From positions 1 through 59,666 of the forward strand of contig JAQTRE010000005.1 of the NCBI GenBank assembly GCA_028711995.1: a DNA stretch of 59,666 bases, in the 5' to 3' direction. Under the pieces are notes generated by a model. It made no database searches, was not told the DNA's origin, and saw only the letters and a list, made by a program, of their open reading frames with translations. The position numbers and the translations under genes were made by a program. Of the stretch, positions 26,640 to 36,124 are shown piece by piece (positions within the stretch are counted from its first letter, which is position 1; each line of letters opens with the position of its first letter). The stretch is from Dehalococcoidia bacterium. GTDB taxonomy: Bacteria; Chloroflexota; Dehalococcoidia; SZUA-161; SpSt-899.

Positions 26640-27078
26640 TGTTGGAAGAGACTGCACCTGCGCCTCACGCAAGGTAGTAAACATATCTCGATTCAGCAGC
26701 TCATCTCTCAGCTTGGCGTTGAAAGATTCGATATACTCATTTTCCCACGGACTCCCTGGTTCGATAAACAGCGTGGTTGCGCCCAGATCATGTTCAATTG
26801 CCAGATCTCCCTCCGAAGCCGACGGAGGAAGATCTCCGTCGGCTTCATTCTTCCCTTGCCCGGAAATGCGTCCTCTTCCTGAGATTCGCGTTTCCACTGG
26901 CCTCACATCGTCTCTCCCATTGATACTCAGATTCCGTGCGACCTCGGCTGTACTACAAGCTCTCCTCCGTAATCAGCCTCACTGTCCGCTTGAACTCTGT
27001 TGTATAGGTGTGTCTTTCTCCTGTCATCCGAACACCTCTCCTTGAGTCTACCACTCTTTTCCAGGTATCCGTTTCCAT
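26640..27078 (-). pseudogene. IS3-family relic (OrfA start and OrfB fragment)
   Basis: On the minus strand an IS3 left end (CTGGAAAAGAGTGGTAGACT, as in copy 1) and RBS AAGGAGAGG lead to MTGERHTYTTEFKRTVRLIT from the ATG at 27027, which soon stops. Downstream, a fragment of OrfB remains: LFIEPGSPWENEYIESFNAK, then LRDELLNRDMFTTLREAQVQ (catalytic Glu region). The large middle part is deleted. Confidence 0.7.
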
Positions 27079-27123
27079 TAGGCCACTTCACATTGATGTT
27101 GCGAAAGCTATCAACTGTGACGA

Positions 27124-29445
27124 TTACGCCTTTGATGGGAAGGCATCTTTATCTTTGCGGAATCTTTTGTCGAACCATAGCACAATCGCCGGCATTACCA
27201 ACAGACTGCTAACCAAGCATAGCAGCACGTCGATTACCGTCATGACGCCGAAGTTGCTCAGAATAGGCAGATTGGTGGCAGTGATCAGTGCCGCAAAGCC
27301 GCCTGCCACCGTCAAACCGGAGACTAGGATAGCCCGTCCGATCTTGGTCATGGCGATTGACATGGCCTCGTCAGGCCCTTCGCCCTTGTCCCGCTCCTCG
27401 TAGTATCGGTATAGGATCAGGAGTGTAAACTCAGTGCCGATAGCCACAATCTGTGCAGGCATGGTCGCCATGAAGATGGTAATCTTCAGACCCAGCAGAT
27501 ACATTATGCCGCTGGACCAGCCCAAGATCAAGACGATCGGGAGCAGGGCGCTGATGATCCTGAAAATCCGTAACTTCATCAGGACTAGGAGGGCTACAAA
27601 GATCAAGCCGATGCCAACGTAGGTGATCCTGTTCCGAGCATCATTAAGGTTCTTGTCAAGCAATACCGCTATGTCCATGGTGGACCCGGTGACGAGCACC
27701 TTGTCGACAGACGCCGGAGGATTGGCGAAGACTTCTGTCCGTAATCCTTTCCCAAGGGGCCCCAATGAGGAGGCTTCGATGGTGCTCGTCATAACCAGAA
27801 TATGGAGCTTTTTGTGGTCGGGAGTGATGAAATTGCGCTTCAGCGTATCCGGCAGCATGGCCAAGAGATTGTTCATCCCCTCTTTGGTATCGGGTAGTGT
27901 ACCGAAGCCGCTTATAACGTCGCCGAGGCTGGTACAACTGAGGACAACATGGCCTGCGCCAGAAGTCTTGGGTGAGTAAGTCTGCAGGATTTCAGCCTCT
28001 TTTGCCATTACATAGTTGATCACCTCGGGATCGGTCACATCATCGGCTTCTACAACGATGTCGAACGGGATGGTGCCACCAAAATATGTAGTCAGAAGGC
28101 CGTATTCCTTCATATCCTTCGTGTTCTTGTTGACATAGGAATCTCCTGCGTTAGTAGTCGGAATCCTGTGATCCACTGCCCATCCGGCTATGGTAAGTGC
28201 CAGGAATACAGGAATGATGATGACCGCGTATTTGTTGAGGAGGGGGGTGACTTTCCTTAGTTGTCTTTCGAGGATACCTACGGATGTCTTGGCAGCTTCC
28301 TCAGCGGTCACCGGCTTCTTGTTTCGGTCACGCCGATACAGAATCGACATCAACAGCAGCGTGGCCACAACGAAACTGACGATTATGCCGATGGCGAGCA
28401 TCGAGCCGAAACTCCTGATCATCGGCGTTCCCGAGATTCTCATGGCGAGAAAGGCCAGCACGGTGACGATGATGGCGATAAAGATCGGCGGCCCGACGTG
28501 CATGAAGGTATGCCGAATACCCTCATCCGCCGTCTCCCCTTTCAGCGATTCCTCCTCATACCGGTTCTGGAATTGGATGGCATAATCGACCCCCAGTCCG
28601 AGCAGGATGGGGAACATCGCCATGGACACGAAAGTGGTCTTGAAGTCCAGCGCTCCGGCTATTCCAAACGTATAGAGAACCGCAACAAGCACCACAGCCA
28701 GTGTCAGCCACCGCCACAAAAAGGAGCCGCGCAGCCGCAAAAGGATGGCGAGAATGATCAGCATCAGGATGAGTGCCACTGACATGCATCTGACCAGCGC
28801 AGTGTTGATTTGCTTGGCTACGGCAATGTACCACACCGGCTGTCCAGCCGTAGTGACTTTGACGTTTCCCTCGAAGCCTGCGGCCTTGGTAATTTCCTTG
28901 ATGTGATTGACGACGCGTTTCTCAACAGGCTGAGGCGGCATACCTTTGAAGGTCGTGCTAAAATATGCGACTTGAGAGTTTATGAACGCACCGGCAAAGG
29001 CGGGATTTATCTGGCCGGTCTTTGAATCGAGAATTAGGTCCTTCAACGGCACGTCCTTTGGGGTGGCGGGATTCTGTAACGTCATGCCTATGTAGAAGGC
29101 CGGGGTAGTGATATAAAGAAGCTCGGGGATCTTGGATATTTCCTGCTGGCAGTAAGCATAAGCCTTCAGATTAGCTTCGCTCAGAAGCGTATCCATCGGA
29201 TGAGGGTCCTTTGGGTCCGCCACCACGAAAACCACCAGTGCGTCGGTCCCAAATGAATTGGCGAGGACGTCAATTCTCTTGCCCTCCTCGCTGTTCTTGT
29301 TAGCGAAACTGAATGCGGTGACATCGGTCTTGACAAAGCTCACTCCGTAGCCCGCGAGTATTATTAGAAGTATAGCAACAATCGTCACCGCCGTAAGATG
29401 TTGCTTGACATATTCCCATGACTTTACCATTATTGAGCCAATCAT
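27124..29445 (-). CDS. RND/MMPL-family exporter, membrane protein
   Basis: A 773-residue inner-membrane transporter. One helix near residues 17-36 is followed by an outward-facing loop of about 170 residues. Five helices follow at about 215-370 (LILMLIILAILLRL..., then MFPILLGLGVDYAIQFQNRY, the RND helix-4 signature). Another helix near 400-420 precedes a second large loop, and five more helices run at about 605-755. This 6+6 helix layout and the GVDYAI-x-F-x-NRYEEE motif define the proton-driven MMPL/HpnN group, which exports lipids or other hydrophobic compounds. Start behind AGGAGGAGGAACAAGAAACT. The region 29446-30019 upstream (574 bases) shows no recognisable gene. It may export or import the hydrophobic substrate of the nearby pathway. 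Confidence 0.87.
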   Translation of the reverse strand: MIGSIMVKSWEYVKQHLTAVTIVAILLIILAGYGVSFVKTDVTAFSFANKNSEEGKRIDVLANSFGTDALVVFVVADPKDPHPMDTLLSEANLKAYAYCQQEISKIPELLYITTPAFYIGMTLQNPATPKDVPLKDLILDSKTGQINPAFAGAFINSQVAYFSTTFKGMPPQPVEKRVVNHIKEITKAAGFEGNVKVTTAGQPVWYIAVAKQINTALVRCMSVALILMLIILAILLRLRGSFLWRWLTLAVVLVAVLYTFGIAGALDFKTTFVSMAMFPILLGLGVDYAIQFQNRYEEESLKGETADEGIRHTFMHVGPPIFIAIIVTVLAFLAMRISGTPMIRSFGSMLAIGIIVSFVVATLLLMSILYRRDRNKKPVTAEEAAKTSVGILERQLRKVTPLLNKYAVIIIPVFLALTIAGWAVDHRIPTTNAGDSYVNKNTKDMKEYGLLTTYFGGTIPFDIVVEADDVTDPEVINYVMAKEAEILQTYSPKTSGAGHVVLSCTSLGDVISGFGTLPDTKEGMNNLLAMLPDTLKRNFITPDHKKLHILVMTSTIEASSLGPLGKGLRTEVFANPPASVDKVLVTGSTMDIAVLLDKNLNDARNRITYVGIGLIFVALLVLMKLRIFRIISALLPIVLILGWSSGIMYLLGLKITIFMATMPAQIVAIGTEFTLLILYRYYEERDKGEGPDEAMSIAMTKIGRAILVSGLTVAGGFAALITATNLPILSNFGVMTVIDVLLCLVSSLLVMPAIVLWFDKRFRKDKDAFPSKA

Positions 29446-30019
29446 AGTTTCTTGTTCCTCCTCCTCTCTATCTCTCTATTGCCCAGATATTATCGGGGCA
29501 GTCTACATCAAACTGACGATCAACCAGATTAGGTGCAACCGAATACCTATATTGGCTGGTTACCTTAGACCACATAGTACTTTTTCCAATGATTCCCGCT
29601 TTGATCATCAGGCTTCGTGCTCGATACCGCCCTACCAAACACCTTACCCTTTGCAGCTTCTCACCTATCCATCGGCTGCCGTAAACCCTTTTGTCTGTTA
29701 ATGAATCTCTCTGACACGAGTCATCAGAACAATCTCATTGTGTTGGTAATCAGCGAAATGGGACGGTTTTTGAACTGAACACTTTAGCATGACAAACAAG
29801 TGGCATTGACCAACTCTTTGAGGTTTTATTATGGTATCTGCGATACTTAATGTTCGTATCTTCACCTCCCTTCGGCGTTCCATTATCTGCTCTCTCCTGC
29901 CGTGTAGAACATCAGCGGATGCCCTGCTGTTCCTTTGCGATCAATATGCCACTAGATTCCCCAAGATTCAAATTCCTTCCTCTTTCCGGTACTGGAATAA
30001 GCCTTGTCGCCGCTTGCCC

Positions 30020-31372
30020 TCAAATGTTGTACGCTGATGCCAATCTCCTAACTAACTCTGTGACATCGCGAACTCCAAGTCTATCCAAATTCAAGATCAA
30101 TTCCTCGGTTTTAGAGATCTCGGACTTGGGTAATACACCTCGAGTAAATTTGCGGTATAGTTGCATGAACTCCTGCATGACCAGCGGCTCTTTTGGCGAT
30201 CCAATTGCATACGTCCTTTCGCCTGTGAATTGTTGGCCATCCTTGGTTCTGATAACTACGCGAACCGGTACCAGAAATCCCTTGCCGGCCAACTCGGGGC
30301 GAATTATCACCTTCACCTTCGATCGCGCTTCTTGGAGCCTTGGATCATTTATAGCTTTCTCAGTGCAGTGTTCGAGGCCTACATCCCCATCCAACATTGC
30401 AGATCCACAGGTATGTTGGATGCTGAACTGAAGATCGCTTTCAGTCTGGGGTTGTGGACGACTGCAGATTTCGTCCTCTGGCCTTACGTATACTTCGATG
30501 GCTTCCATCTGCTCGTAGGACAGACCGTGCTTCGCCCTCAATTCGATCACTAAATCGATAGGGCGATGAGTCATCAGACAGCTAGGGTACTTTTTGACCC
30601 AAATTTCCTGAAACAGCCATTGCCGTCCCAAGTCTTCTACCATTTTCTCCGGAACTACCCTGTCTTTTCCAAGCAATCTAGATAGGAATAATCCGGTGTC
30701 ACTGTTGCCAGTCAGGCCCTCTCTGGCTAAATCAGCAGCCACCATTCCGTGCATAGCTTGCATAGCAGATTCAAGGAAGTGGGCTTCGGTGCCCAAATTA
30801 GACATCCACAGATTGACCCCAGAAGTAGAAAGTCCAATTGCGTTAGCGGTTTCCCTAACGCCCAAGCCACGAGCTTTAGCTGCCGCCACGGCCGGCCCCA
30901 CAGCAGGGGTGACAAATGCTAAACCCACGTGTTCACCGGGAAACATACAGGTTCTATGATGAACCTCAAGGCCCACAATGATTGCTTCCATTAGATCTTT
31001 TCCAGAGAGCTTCGCTTCCTCAGCAAGGGTGAAGAGCAGAGGGATTACCGTTATGTCCCAACCTGAGCCTCCTGTTGGCATGATGCTGTCGTCCTCCAAC
31101 TCACTAGCATGAGCGAAAAAGGCGTTCAGAAAGACAGCTTCCCAAAGACCAGTCTTGAAATCATTCCCCATCACTGACGCATGCTGAGGTAAGTTTCGCG
31201 TTCTAATGAGATCAGACACCTTACGGCCCGAAGGTTTGGTTGCCCCTACTACCATCCCTGCGACAGTCTTAAGTGTCAAACCTTTAGCGAAGTCCACTAC
31301 ATCTCTGGGAATCGATTCATACTTGGTGTTAACCGCAAATTCTGCTAGCGCTGTGCCGACATTCTTGGCCAT
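30020..31372 (-). CDS. MmgE/PrpD family protein
   Basis: A 450-residue protein of normal family length: ALAEFAVNTKYESIPRDVVD, an all-helical core with AFFAHASELEDDSIMPTGGS (the usual HA-x-E-x-DD segment), and a smaller lid domain from about residue 270 (KKYPSCLMTHRPIDLVIELR). The family includes 2-methylcitrate dehydratase, cis-aconitate decarboxylase and iminodisuccinate epimerase, all acting on C-C-CO2 systems. Start behind GGAGGAACAG. Same strand as, and 96 bases after, the large Fe-S/FAD oxidoreductase. The specific reaction is unknown. Confidence 0.85.
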   Translation of the reverse strand: MAKNVGTALAEFAVNTKYESIPRDVVDFAKGLTLKTVAGMVVGATKPSGRKVSDLIRTRNLPQHASVMGNDFKTGLWEAVFLNAFFAHASELEDDSIMPTGGSGWDITVIPLLFTLAEEAKLSGKDLMEAIIVGLEVHHRTCMFPGEHVGLAFVTPAVGPAVAAAKARGLGVRETANAIGLSTSGVNLWMSNLGTEAHFLESAMQAMHGMVAADLAREGLTGNSDTGLFLSRLLGKDRVVPEKMVEDLGRQWLFQEIWVKKYPSCLMTHRPIDLVIELRAKHGLSYEQMEAIEVYVRPEDEICSRPQPQTESDLQFSIQHTCGSAMLDGDVGLEHCTEKAINDPRLQEARSKVKVIIRPELAGKGFLVPVRVVIRTKDGQQFTGERTYAIGSPKEPLVMQEFMQLYRKFTRGVLPKSEISKTEELILNLDRLGVRDVTELVRRLASAYNI

Positions 31373-31467
31373 TCTGTTCCTCCTCTCATATTAACTGACC
31401 GGGGTGAAACTCACCCTTTGAAAGGCCCCGTTTTGGCTACCATTCCTCCTGGTCACGGTGCCTGCTT

Positions 31468-33633
31468 TCACAACACTGACCCCACAGCTGGCGTAATCCG
31501 CAGCCTCAGATGACATCTGAGACATCTTTTGGCTTCCTGAATTGCCTGTTTCTGGTCGAAGCCAAGCTCCACTTCGGCAAAGCTGGCCAATCTCTGTTCA
31601 ACAGGCAATAATGGAGTCCTGCTCCGAGGCCACGAGGCGAAGTCAGAATCCGGCCCTAGCCAAGGGTCAGGCGCGGTGGTGGCGAGAGTTACATCCACGA
31701 TTCCGTCACCACCCAGGTATTTGTCTATTGAACTGGCGGCGCCTTTTCCGGCGGCGATAGCTTGGATAACAGAGGCTGGCCCAATCACCCCATCACCCCC
31801 AGCAAAAACACCTGGTCTGCTGGTAGCAAAGGTAACGGGGTCAGCCTCGACTAATTTGTCCCTGATCGGAAGGCCAAAGCCATCAGGGATTTGAGGTTCC
31901 TGGCCAATAGCAGCGATAACTGTGTCTAACTCAAGACTGAATTCACTGCCCTCAATTGGCTCAGGACGACGCCTACCCTGAGCATCCCACTTCTTGCCGA
32001 GTTTCATACGCACACAGATCAAGTTGATTCTGCCGCTCTCTGTAGACGTCACGCTTACTGGAGCCACAAGAAAATCGATATTCACGCCTTCACGCAACGC
32101 TTCCTCAATTTCCTCTGCACTGGCGGGCATCTCCGCTCTGGTGCGCCGGTAGAGAACGTTCACCTGCTCAGCACCAAGACGTAGGGCGCTACGGGCGGCA
32201 TCCACGGCAACATTGCCTCCGCCAACCACTGCCACCTTTTTACCCAAGCTCACTTCCCTCCCCAGAGCCACTTCTCTAAGGAAACATACGCCCTCCAGCA
32301 CGCCTGGGCTATTTTCCCCCTTGATACCCATCCGGACACCTTTATGAGCCCCAGGGGCGACCAAAACAGCCTCATAGCCATCCTTAAATAAAGTGTCCAC
32401 AGAGTCGATCCTGGTTTCTGTCTTTATATCAAAGCCAACTCTCTGTATTTCCTCGATTTCGCCCCGTAGTACATCCCGCGGCAGGCGATAGGCAGGTATC
32501 CCTAACCGCATCATGCCCCCAGGCTCCGGCATCGCTTCGAAAACAGTCACCTGGTGACCGAGCTTGGCCAAGTGGTAAGCCGCAGTTAGCCCGCATGGTC
32601 CTGAACCTACAATAGCCACTCGTCTGCCTGTGGGCAACGCATGCTTGCTCTGTTGCCGTAGTCGATCACCATGTTCGGCGGCATACCGTTTAAGGGAGCA
32701 TATAGCTACAGACTCGTTGACTTGGCCCCTGCGGCAAACCATTTCACAGGGATGAGAGCAGACACGCCCAAGTACAGAGGGAAAAGGCAAATTTTCTCTG
32801 ATGATTGCCGTCGCCTCGGTAAATCTGCCCTCGGCCATTGAAAGAATGTAGCGCGGGATATCCACCCCTGCAGGGCAGGCAAAACGGCAAGGAACTAGGG
32901 TTGCCTCTCGATCCTCCCCGAGCCCACCTTTATCCCTCAGCGCCCCCGTAGGGCATACCTCAACACAGGCGCCACAGAATTTACAACCTGAATCCTTCAG
33001 AGAATTGCCTGAGACAGGTGCGACGCCCACAATAGTCCCATCTTGCCCATGGACGAAATCGATAGCTTTGACGCCCCTAACCTCCTGGCAGATCTTCACG
33101 CACCGGCCGCAGACGACACATAGACTAGGGTCTCGGTCAAACAGGGGATGGCCCGTCTCAACAGGGGCAATCCTGTAACTCATAGGAATGTTAATTTCCT
33201 TAATCCCAATGAAGTCTGCTATTCGCTGCAGTTCGCAATGTTTGTCACTGGGGCAGATGGCACATGGCCTTAGCGTTTCTCCTTGCTCAACAAGGTGATG
33301 GGGATTGCACTGCTCGGTAGCTCTTTTGGAGCAGATAAGGCAAGCGTGCGGATGTCGGCTCAGAATCAATTCTAAGCTGTTCCGTCTCGACTGGTCCACT
33401 TGGGGAGTACAGGTTCTCACCATCATGCCCTCATCAGCTGGCGTAAGGCACGAGGGCACTGAGTCTGGCAGACCTTCGATTTCTACAATGCACAGTCCGC
33501 AAGTACCGAGCGGAGTTAAATCGGGGTGAGCGCAAAGGGAGGGAACATAGATACCAGCCTGACGGGCTACCTGTAGCACACTCTGCCCGTTGGTAGCGTT
33601 CACTACCCGACCATCGATGGTAAGAGTTAGCAT
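31468..33633 (-). CDS. NAD(P)H oxidoreductase: [2Fe-2S]/[4Fe-4S] NuoG-like N-terminus fused to GltD-like FAD domain
   Basis: About 721 residues from the ATG at 33633 (MLTLTIDGRVVNATNGQSVL), behind GAAAGAAGG. The 79-codon upstream extension of the open frame lies in a repeat element and is not native. Order: a [2Fe-2S] plant-type domain (CAHPDLTPLGTCGLC...C); a NuoG-type His-Cys segment; a 2[4Fe-4S] domain (CVVCGRCVKICQE; CKFCGACVEVCP); a GltD Fe-S bridge (CRFACPAGVD, CSHPCEMVCRR); FAD binding (RVAIVGSGPCGLTAAYHLA); NADPH binding (KVAVVGGGNVAVDAAR); and an end LRCHLRL. Such proteins move electrons between NAD(P)H and ferredoxin or partner dehydrogenases. It may re-oxidise the FAD dehydrogenase encoded upstream. 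Confidence 0.86.
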   Translation of the reverse strand: MLTLTIDGRVVNATNGQSVLQVARQAGIYVPSLCAHPDLTPLGTCGLCIVEIEGLPDSVPSCLTPADEGMMVRTCTPQVDQSRRNSLELILSRHPHACLICSKRATEQCNPHHLVEQGETLRPCAICPSDKHCELQRIADFIGIKEINIPMSYRIAPVETGHPLFDRDPSLCVVCGRCVKICQEVRGVKAIDFVHGQDGTIVGVAPVSGNSLKDSGCKFCGACVEVCPTGALRDKGGLGEDREATLVPCRFACPAGVDIPRYILSMAEGRFTEATAIIRENLPFPSVLGRVCSHPCEMVCRRGQVNESVAICSLKRYAAEHGDRLRQQSKHALPTGRRVAIVGSGPCGLTAAYHLAKLGHQVTVFEAMPEPGGMMRLGIPAYRLPRDVLRGEIEEIQRVGFDIKTETRIDSVDTLFKDGYEAVLVAPGAHKGVRMGIKGENSPGVLEGVCFLREVALGREVSLGKKVAVVGGGNVAVDAARSALRLGAEQVNVLYRRTRAEMPASAEEIEEALREGVNIDFLVAPVSVTSTESGRINLICVRMKLGKKWDAQGRRRPEPIEGSEFSLELDTVIAAIGQEPQIPDGFGLPIRDKLVEADPVTFATSRPGVFAGGDGVIGPASVIQAIAAGKGAASSIDKYLGGDGIVDVTLATTAPDPWLGPDSDFASWPRSRTPLLPVEQRLASFAEVELGFDQKQAIQEAKRCLRCHLRLRITPAVGSVL

Positions 33634-33775
33634 CTCGTCAAAACCTTCTTTCGAGAGTATTGGTTTTCTCAGAACGGATGCGGAAATGTCATTACCAGCC
33701 AAGTACTGCCCCCGCTTTAGCCACCCTACGTGTCGACCTGTGGTAGAGGCGCTTGGCTGATAGCTATCCCGTGCT

Positions 33776-33898
33776 AGTGAACCTCCGCCGACAGGAGTCG
33801 GCGGCTTCTTGGGTACACGGCTCTTGACCTTCGTCCAATCGCCGTGCGCCTTCGGGCGCCTATCCATCACCAGACCGGAGTCTGGTGGTTTGTCGGCA
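33776..33898 (-). mobile_element. palindrome-ended mini-element, copy C
   Basis: 123 bp between the FAD dehydrogenase stop and the next gene. The left hairpin has arms CACCAGAC / GTCTGGTG; relative to copies A and B the second base pair changed from C-G to A-T on both arms, keeping pairing. The right hairpin CCGCCGAC / GTCGGCGG is unchanged, and the end is GAGGTTCACT. The left flank reads TTTAGTC, a variant of TTACTC. It contributes the false N-terminal extension of the downstream open frame. Confidence 0.8.
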
Positions 33899-33900
33899 GA

Positions 33901-35382
33901 CTAAACCCACGCTTTCTCTTGCGCAGCATTTTGACCCGCGATACGACCAGTCACAAAACAATTCATAAGTGCAGTGCCACTGGTATACAATTTGCCTGTG
34001 GACCCACCTGCAGTCTCACCGCCGGCATATAGTCGCGGGATCTCTTTGCCAAAGACGTCTATTACCCGACATCTGGAATTAATCTTCAATCCCCCCGCAG
34101 TCAAGACGAACACGGTCTTATACTGCATGGCGTAGAAAGGGCCACTCTTGATGGGAACAAGGTGCAAAGTCCTGCCAAATTCAGGGTCTATGCATTTCCC
34201 AGCATTCTCACTAAAGGTGAAAACCGTATCCTGGAGAGTATCGGGATCCATACCTATCTGCTTTGCCAACTCGGCGAGCGTTGATGCTTTCTTCACCATG
34301 CCCTGTTCGATTTCGTCTTTCAATCCCGCACTGGCCATGTGCAGGACTGTTGGACAATTTCTCAGGGCATTTTGATCAAAAATGCACCAGCACGCTTGGT
34401 CTTCGACCTCTCTCATCTTCGGGCCCAGCAATTCATAGTGCATATACTCGTCAACAAATCTGCGGCCCTTCTTGGTCACGAGAACGCACGGTGCCTCTTT
34501 CATAATTGTGATTCTGGGCGCATATATCAGCCTCACTTGCTTACCAGGTTTGACAGTGATAAGGCCTCCCGGCACTCCTACCAACAGGTTGAGCAAACCC
34601 ATATTCACCAGATCAGCGCCCAACGCTTGGGCTACCCTTATGCCATCTCCATCAATACCCATGAGAGCACACATTGGCAAACTTCCCACATATGCTGGCA
34701 GATAATTGCGTACCATCTCTTCGTTGCGAGAGAACCCACCCGTTGCTAGAATTACCGCCCTCCCAGCCCTGATATATTCCTTGTCTGTCTTGACGCCGAC
34801 CACCTCTCTCGTGGCAGGATGCCTTATCAGCTCTCGTACTGGGTTTTCTAGCATTACTCGGATGCGTCGTTGATCGATAGCCTTCCCCAGTGGATTCATC
34901 AAGCCCTCACCCGTACCCTCCTGAACAATGTGGCCCCTCGGTTTGGCTGGCGTCAGGCTATCATATTGGGGGAGTCTTTCCAATCCCGTGAACATTAGCA
35001 GTTCAGGCGGGAACTTGACACCCAGATTCATAAGCCACTCAATACTCTCCGCTGATTTCTCCGCATTGCTTCTCAGGCGCTCTTCATCTGCCTGTCCCTC
35101 TGCGGTAGCCTTAAGGTACGTCAAGAACGCATCAGCGCTGTCGTCGATACCCCTCGCCTTTTGAAAGGAAGTGCCAGCAGCAAGTATTATGCCTCCGGAG
35201 ATCAAAGTATTACCGCCTGGCTTAGGCATCTTCTCAAGGATAAGCACTTCAGCTCCTCTATCATGTGCCTCAATAGCAGCGGCAGCCCCGGTTGCTCCAT
35301 ATCCGGCCACCACAATGTCCACCTCTAGGTCCCATCTTTCAGGCAGCACTGTGTTCTCTTTAAGTTTTCTCACTGTTGCCAT
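33901..35382 (-). CDS. FAD-dependent oxidoreductase (fumarate-reductase / 3-ketosteroid-dehydrogenase flavoprotein type)
   Basis: A 493-residue protein of the FAD-binding-2 family. The nucleotide loop is VVAGYGATGAAAAIEAHDRG (about 21-40), then EKMPKPGGNTLISGG, an alpha/beta capping domain in the middle, AGRAVILATGGFSRNEEMV, and the C-terminal FAD segment LYAGGETAGGSTGKLY. No secretion signal and no heme motif, so it is cytoplasmic. Such enzymes oxidise or reduce alpha,beta C-C bonds next to carbonyls. Its stop codon abuts mini-element copy C, so the last residues may be altered. It lies in line with the carboxylase trio and may desaturate or reduce the carboxylated product. Confidence 0.85.
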   Translation of the reverse strand: MATVRKLKENTVLPERWDLEVDIVVAGYGATGAAAAIEAHDRGAEVLILEKMPKPGGNTLISGGIILAAGTSFQKARGIDDSADAFLTYLKATAEGQADEERLRSNAEKSAESIEWLMNLGVKFPPELLMFTGLERLPQYDSLTPAKPRGHIVQEGTGEGLMNPLGKAIDQRRIRVMLENPVRELIRHPATREVVGVKTDKEYIRAGRAVILATGGFSRNEEMVRNYLPAYVGSLPMCALMGIDGDGIRVAQALGADLVNMGLLNLLVGVPGGLITVKPGKQVRLIYAPRITIMKEAPCVLVTKKGRRFVDEYMHYELLGPKMREVEDQACWCIFDQNALRNCPTVLHMASAGLKDEIEQGMVKKASTLAELAKQIGMDPDTLQDTVFTFSENAGKCIDPEFGRTLHLVPIKSGPFYAMQYKTVFVLTAGGLKINSRCRVIDVFGKEIPRLYAGGETAGGSTGKLYTSGTALMNCFVTGRIAGQNAAQEKAWV

Positions 35383-35560
35383 GATTCCAAACGCCTCTTC
35401 TTCTAATTCGACGGAACTAGACTTCCCGAGCTTGATTCAAGACCCACCAGCCTCAAGCGCACCTTCCTGACTGCTCCACGTCAGGCACCGCTGGAATTCT
35501 TCCCCAAATTGTTTCTCAAGGTGAAACACCCGAAGCGTTAGTCGCCTACATGAAACTGTC

Positions 35561-36034
35561 TCACATGGCCATTCTTTGTTTGACCCAGCCCTGTTCATAT
35601 TCTGTGATCGTTTGCCACGTGATCTGCAATTTCCCCTGCTTCCACTCCCCCTTTTCTTTAACATATTCGTCGGTGTAGTAGCCTACCATCCAGTACGCCT
35701 TGTCCGCGGCAACTAAATGGATCATGGCCTGAAGCCCCCAAATACCTTTGGCTGTTGTGTCAGTAACGATTTCGATTTGAGGGTTATGCAGGTGATGGAC
35801 ACTAAAAGTACTTCCCGCGGTGAGAAAGTCTCCGATGGCTTTCCTGCCCTTGTAGAGACCAAGTACTCCATAATCAGCGACCGCCTTTTCAGAGAAGGTA
35901 GCTATTGCGTCCTCGAGCCTACCCGTGTCAACCGAGAATACATACCTATTCTTGAGGTTCTTGATAGCCTCGATATCCTCCACCCGTTTGATTCGTTGCT
36001 CTAACTTTGCAACAGTGGCTTCTGGGCTTTGCAT
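35561..36034 (-). CDS. SnoaL/NTF2-like small protein
   Basis: About 157 residues from the ATG at 36034 (MQSPEATVAKLEQRIKRVED), behind GGAGG; 20 upstream codons are non-native. After a helix comes the NTF2-like cone fold: IEAIKNLKNRYVFSVDTGRL, IATFSEKAVADYGVLGLYKG and STFSVHHLHNPQIEIVTDTT. These are typical of SnoaL-like proteins, which include ketosteroid isomerase-type enzymes and ring dehydratases. Some members are enzymes, others bind ligands. It sits between the FAD dehydrogenase (179 bases away) and the carboxylase subunit (91 bases), on the same strand. Confidence 0.75.
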   Translation of the reverse strand: MQSPEATVAKLEQRIKRVEDIEAIKNLKNRYVFSVDTGRLEDAIATFSEKAVADYGVLGLYKGRKAIGDFLTAGSTFSVHHLHNPQIEIVTDTTAKGIWGLQAMIHLVAADKAYWMVGYYTDEYVKEKGEWKQGKLQITWQTITEYEQGWVKQRMAM

Positions 36035-36124
36035 ATTTGGCCTCCGTTTTGAACCATTTTTAATTCGATTCATTCGTCCAACAGCGGATGGCATAAAGCT
36101 ACAAGGCAGAGGGTTGATCCACTA

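Noticed and set aside
33634-33870. 79-codon N-terminal extension of the Fe-S/GltD-like gene
   Set aside because: The extension is translated mini-element sequence (DWTKVKSRVPKKPP); the real start at 33633 has a ribosome site and begins the [2Fe-2S] domain.
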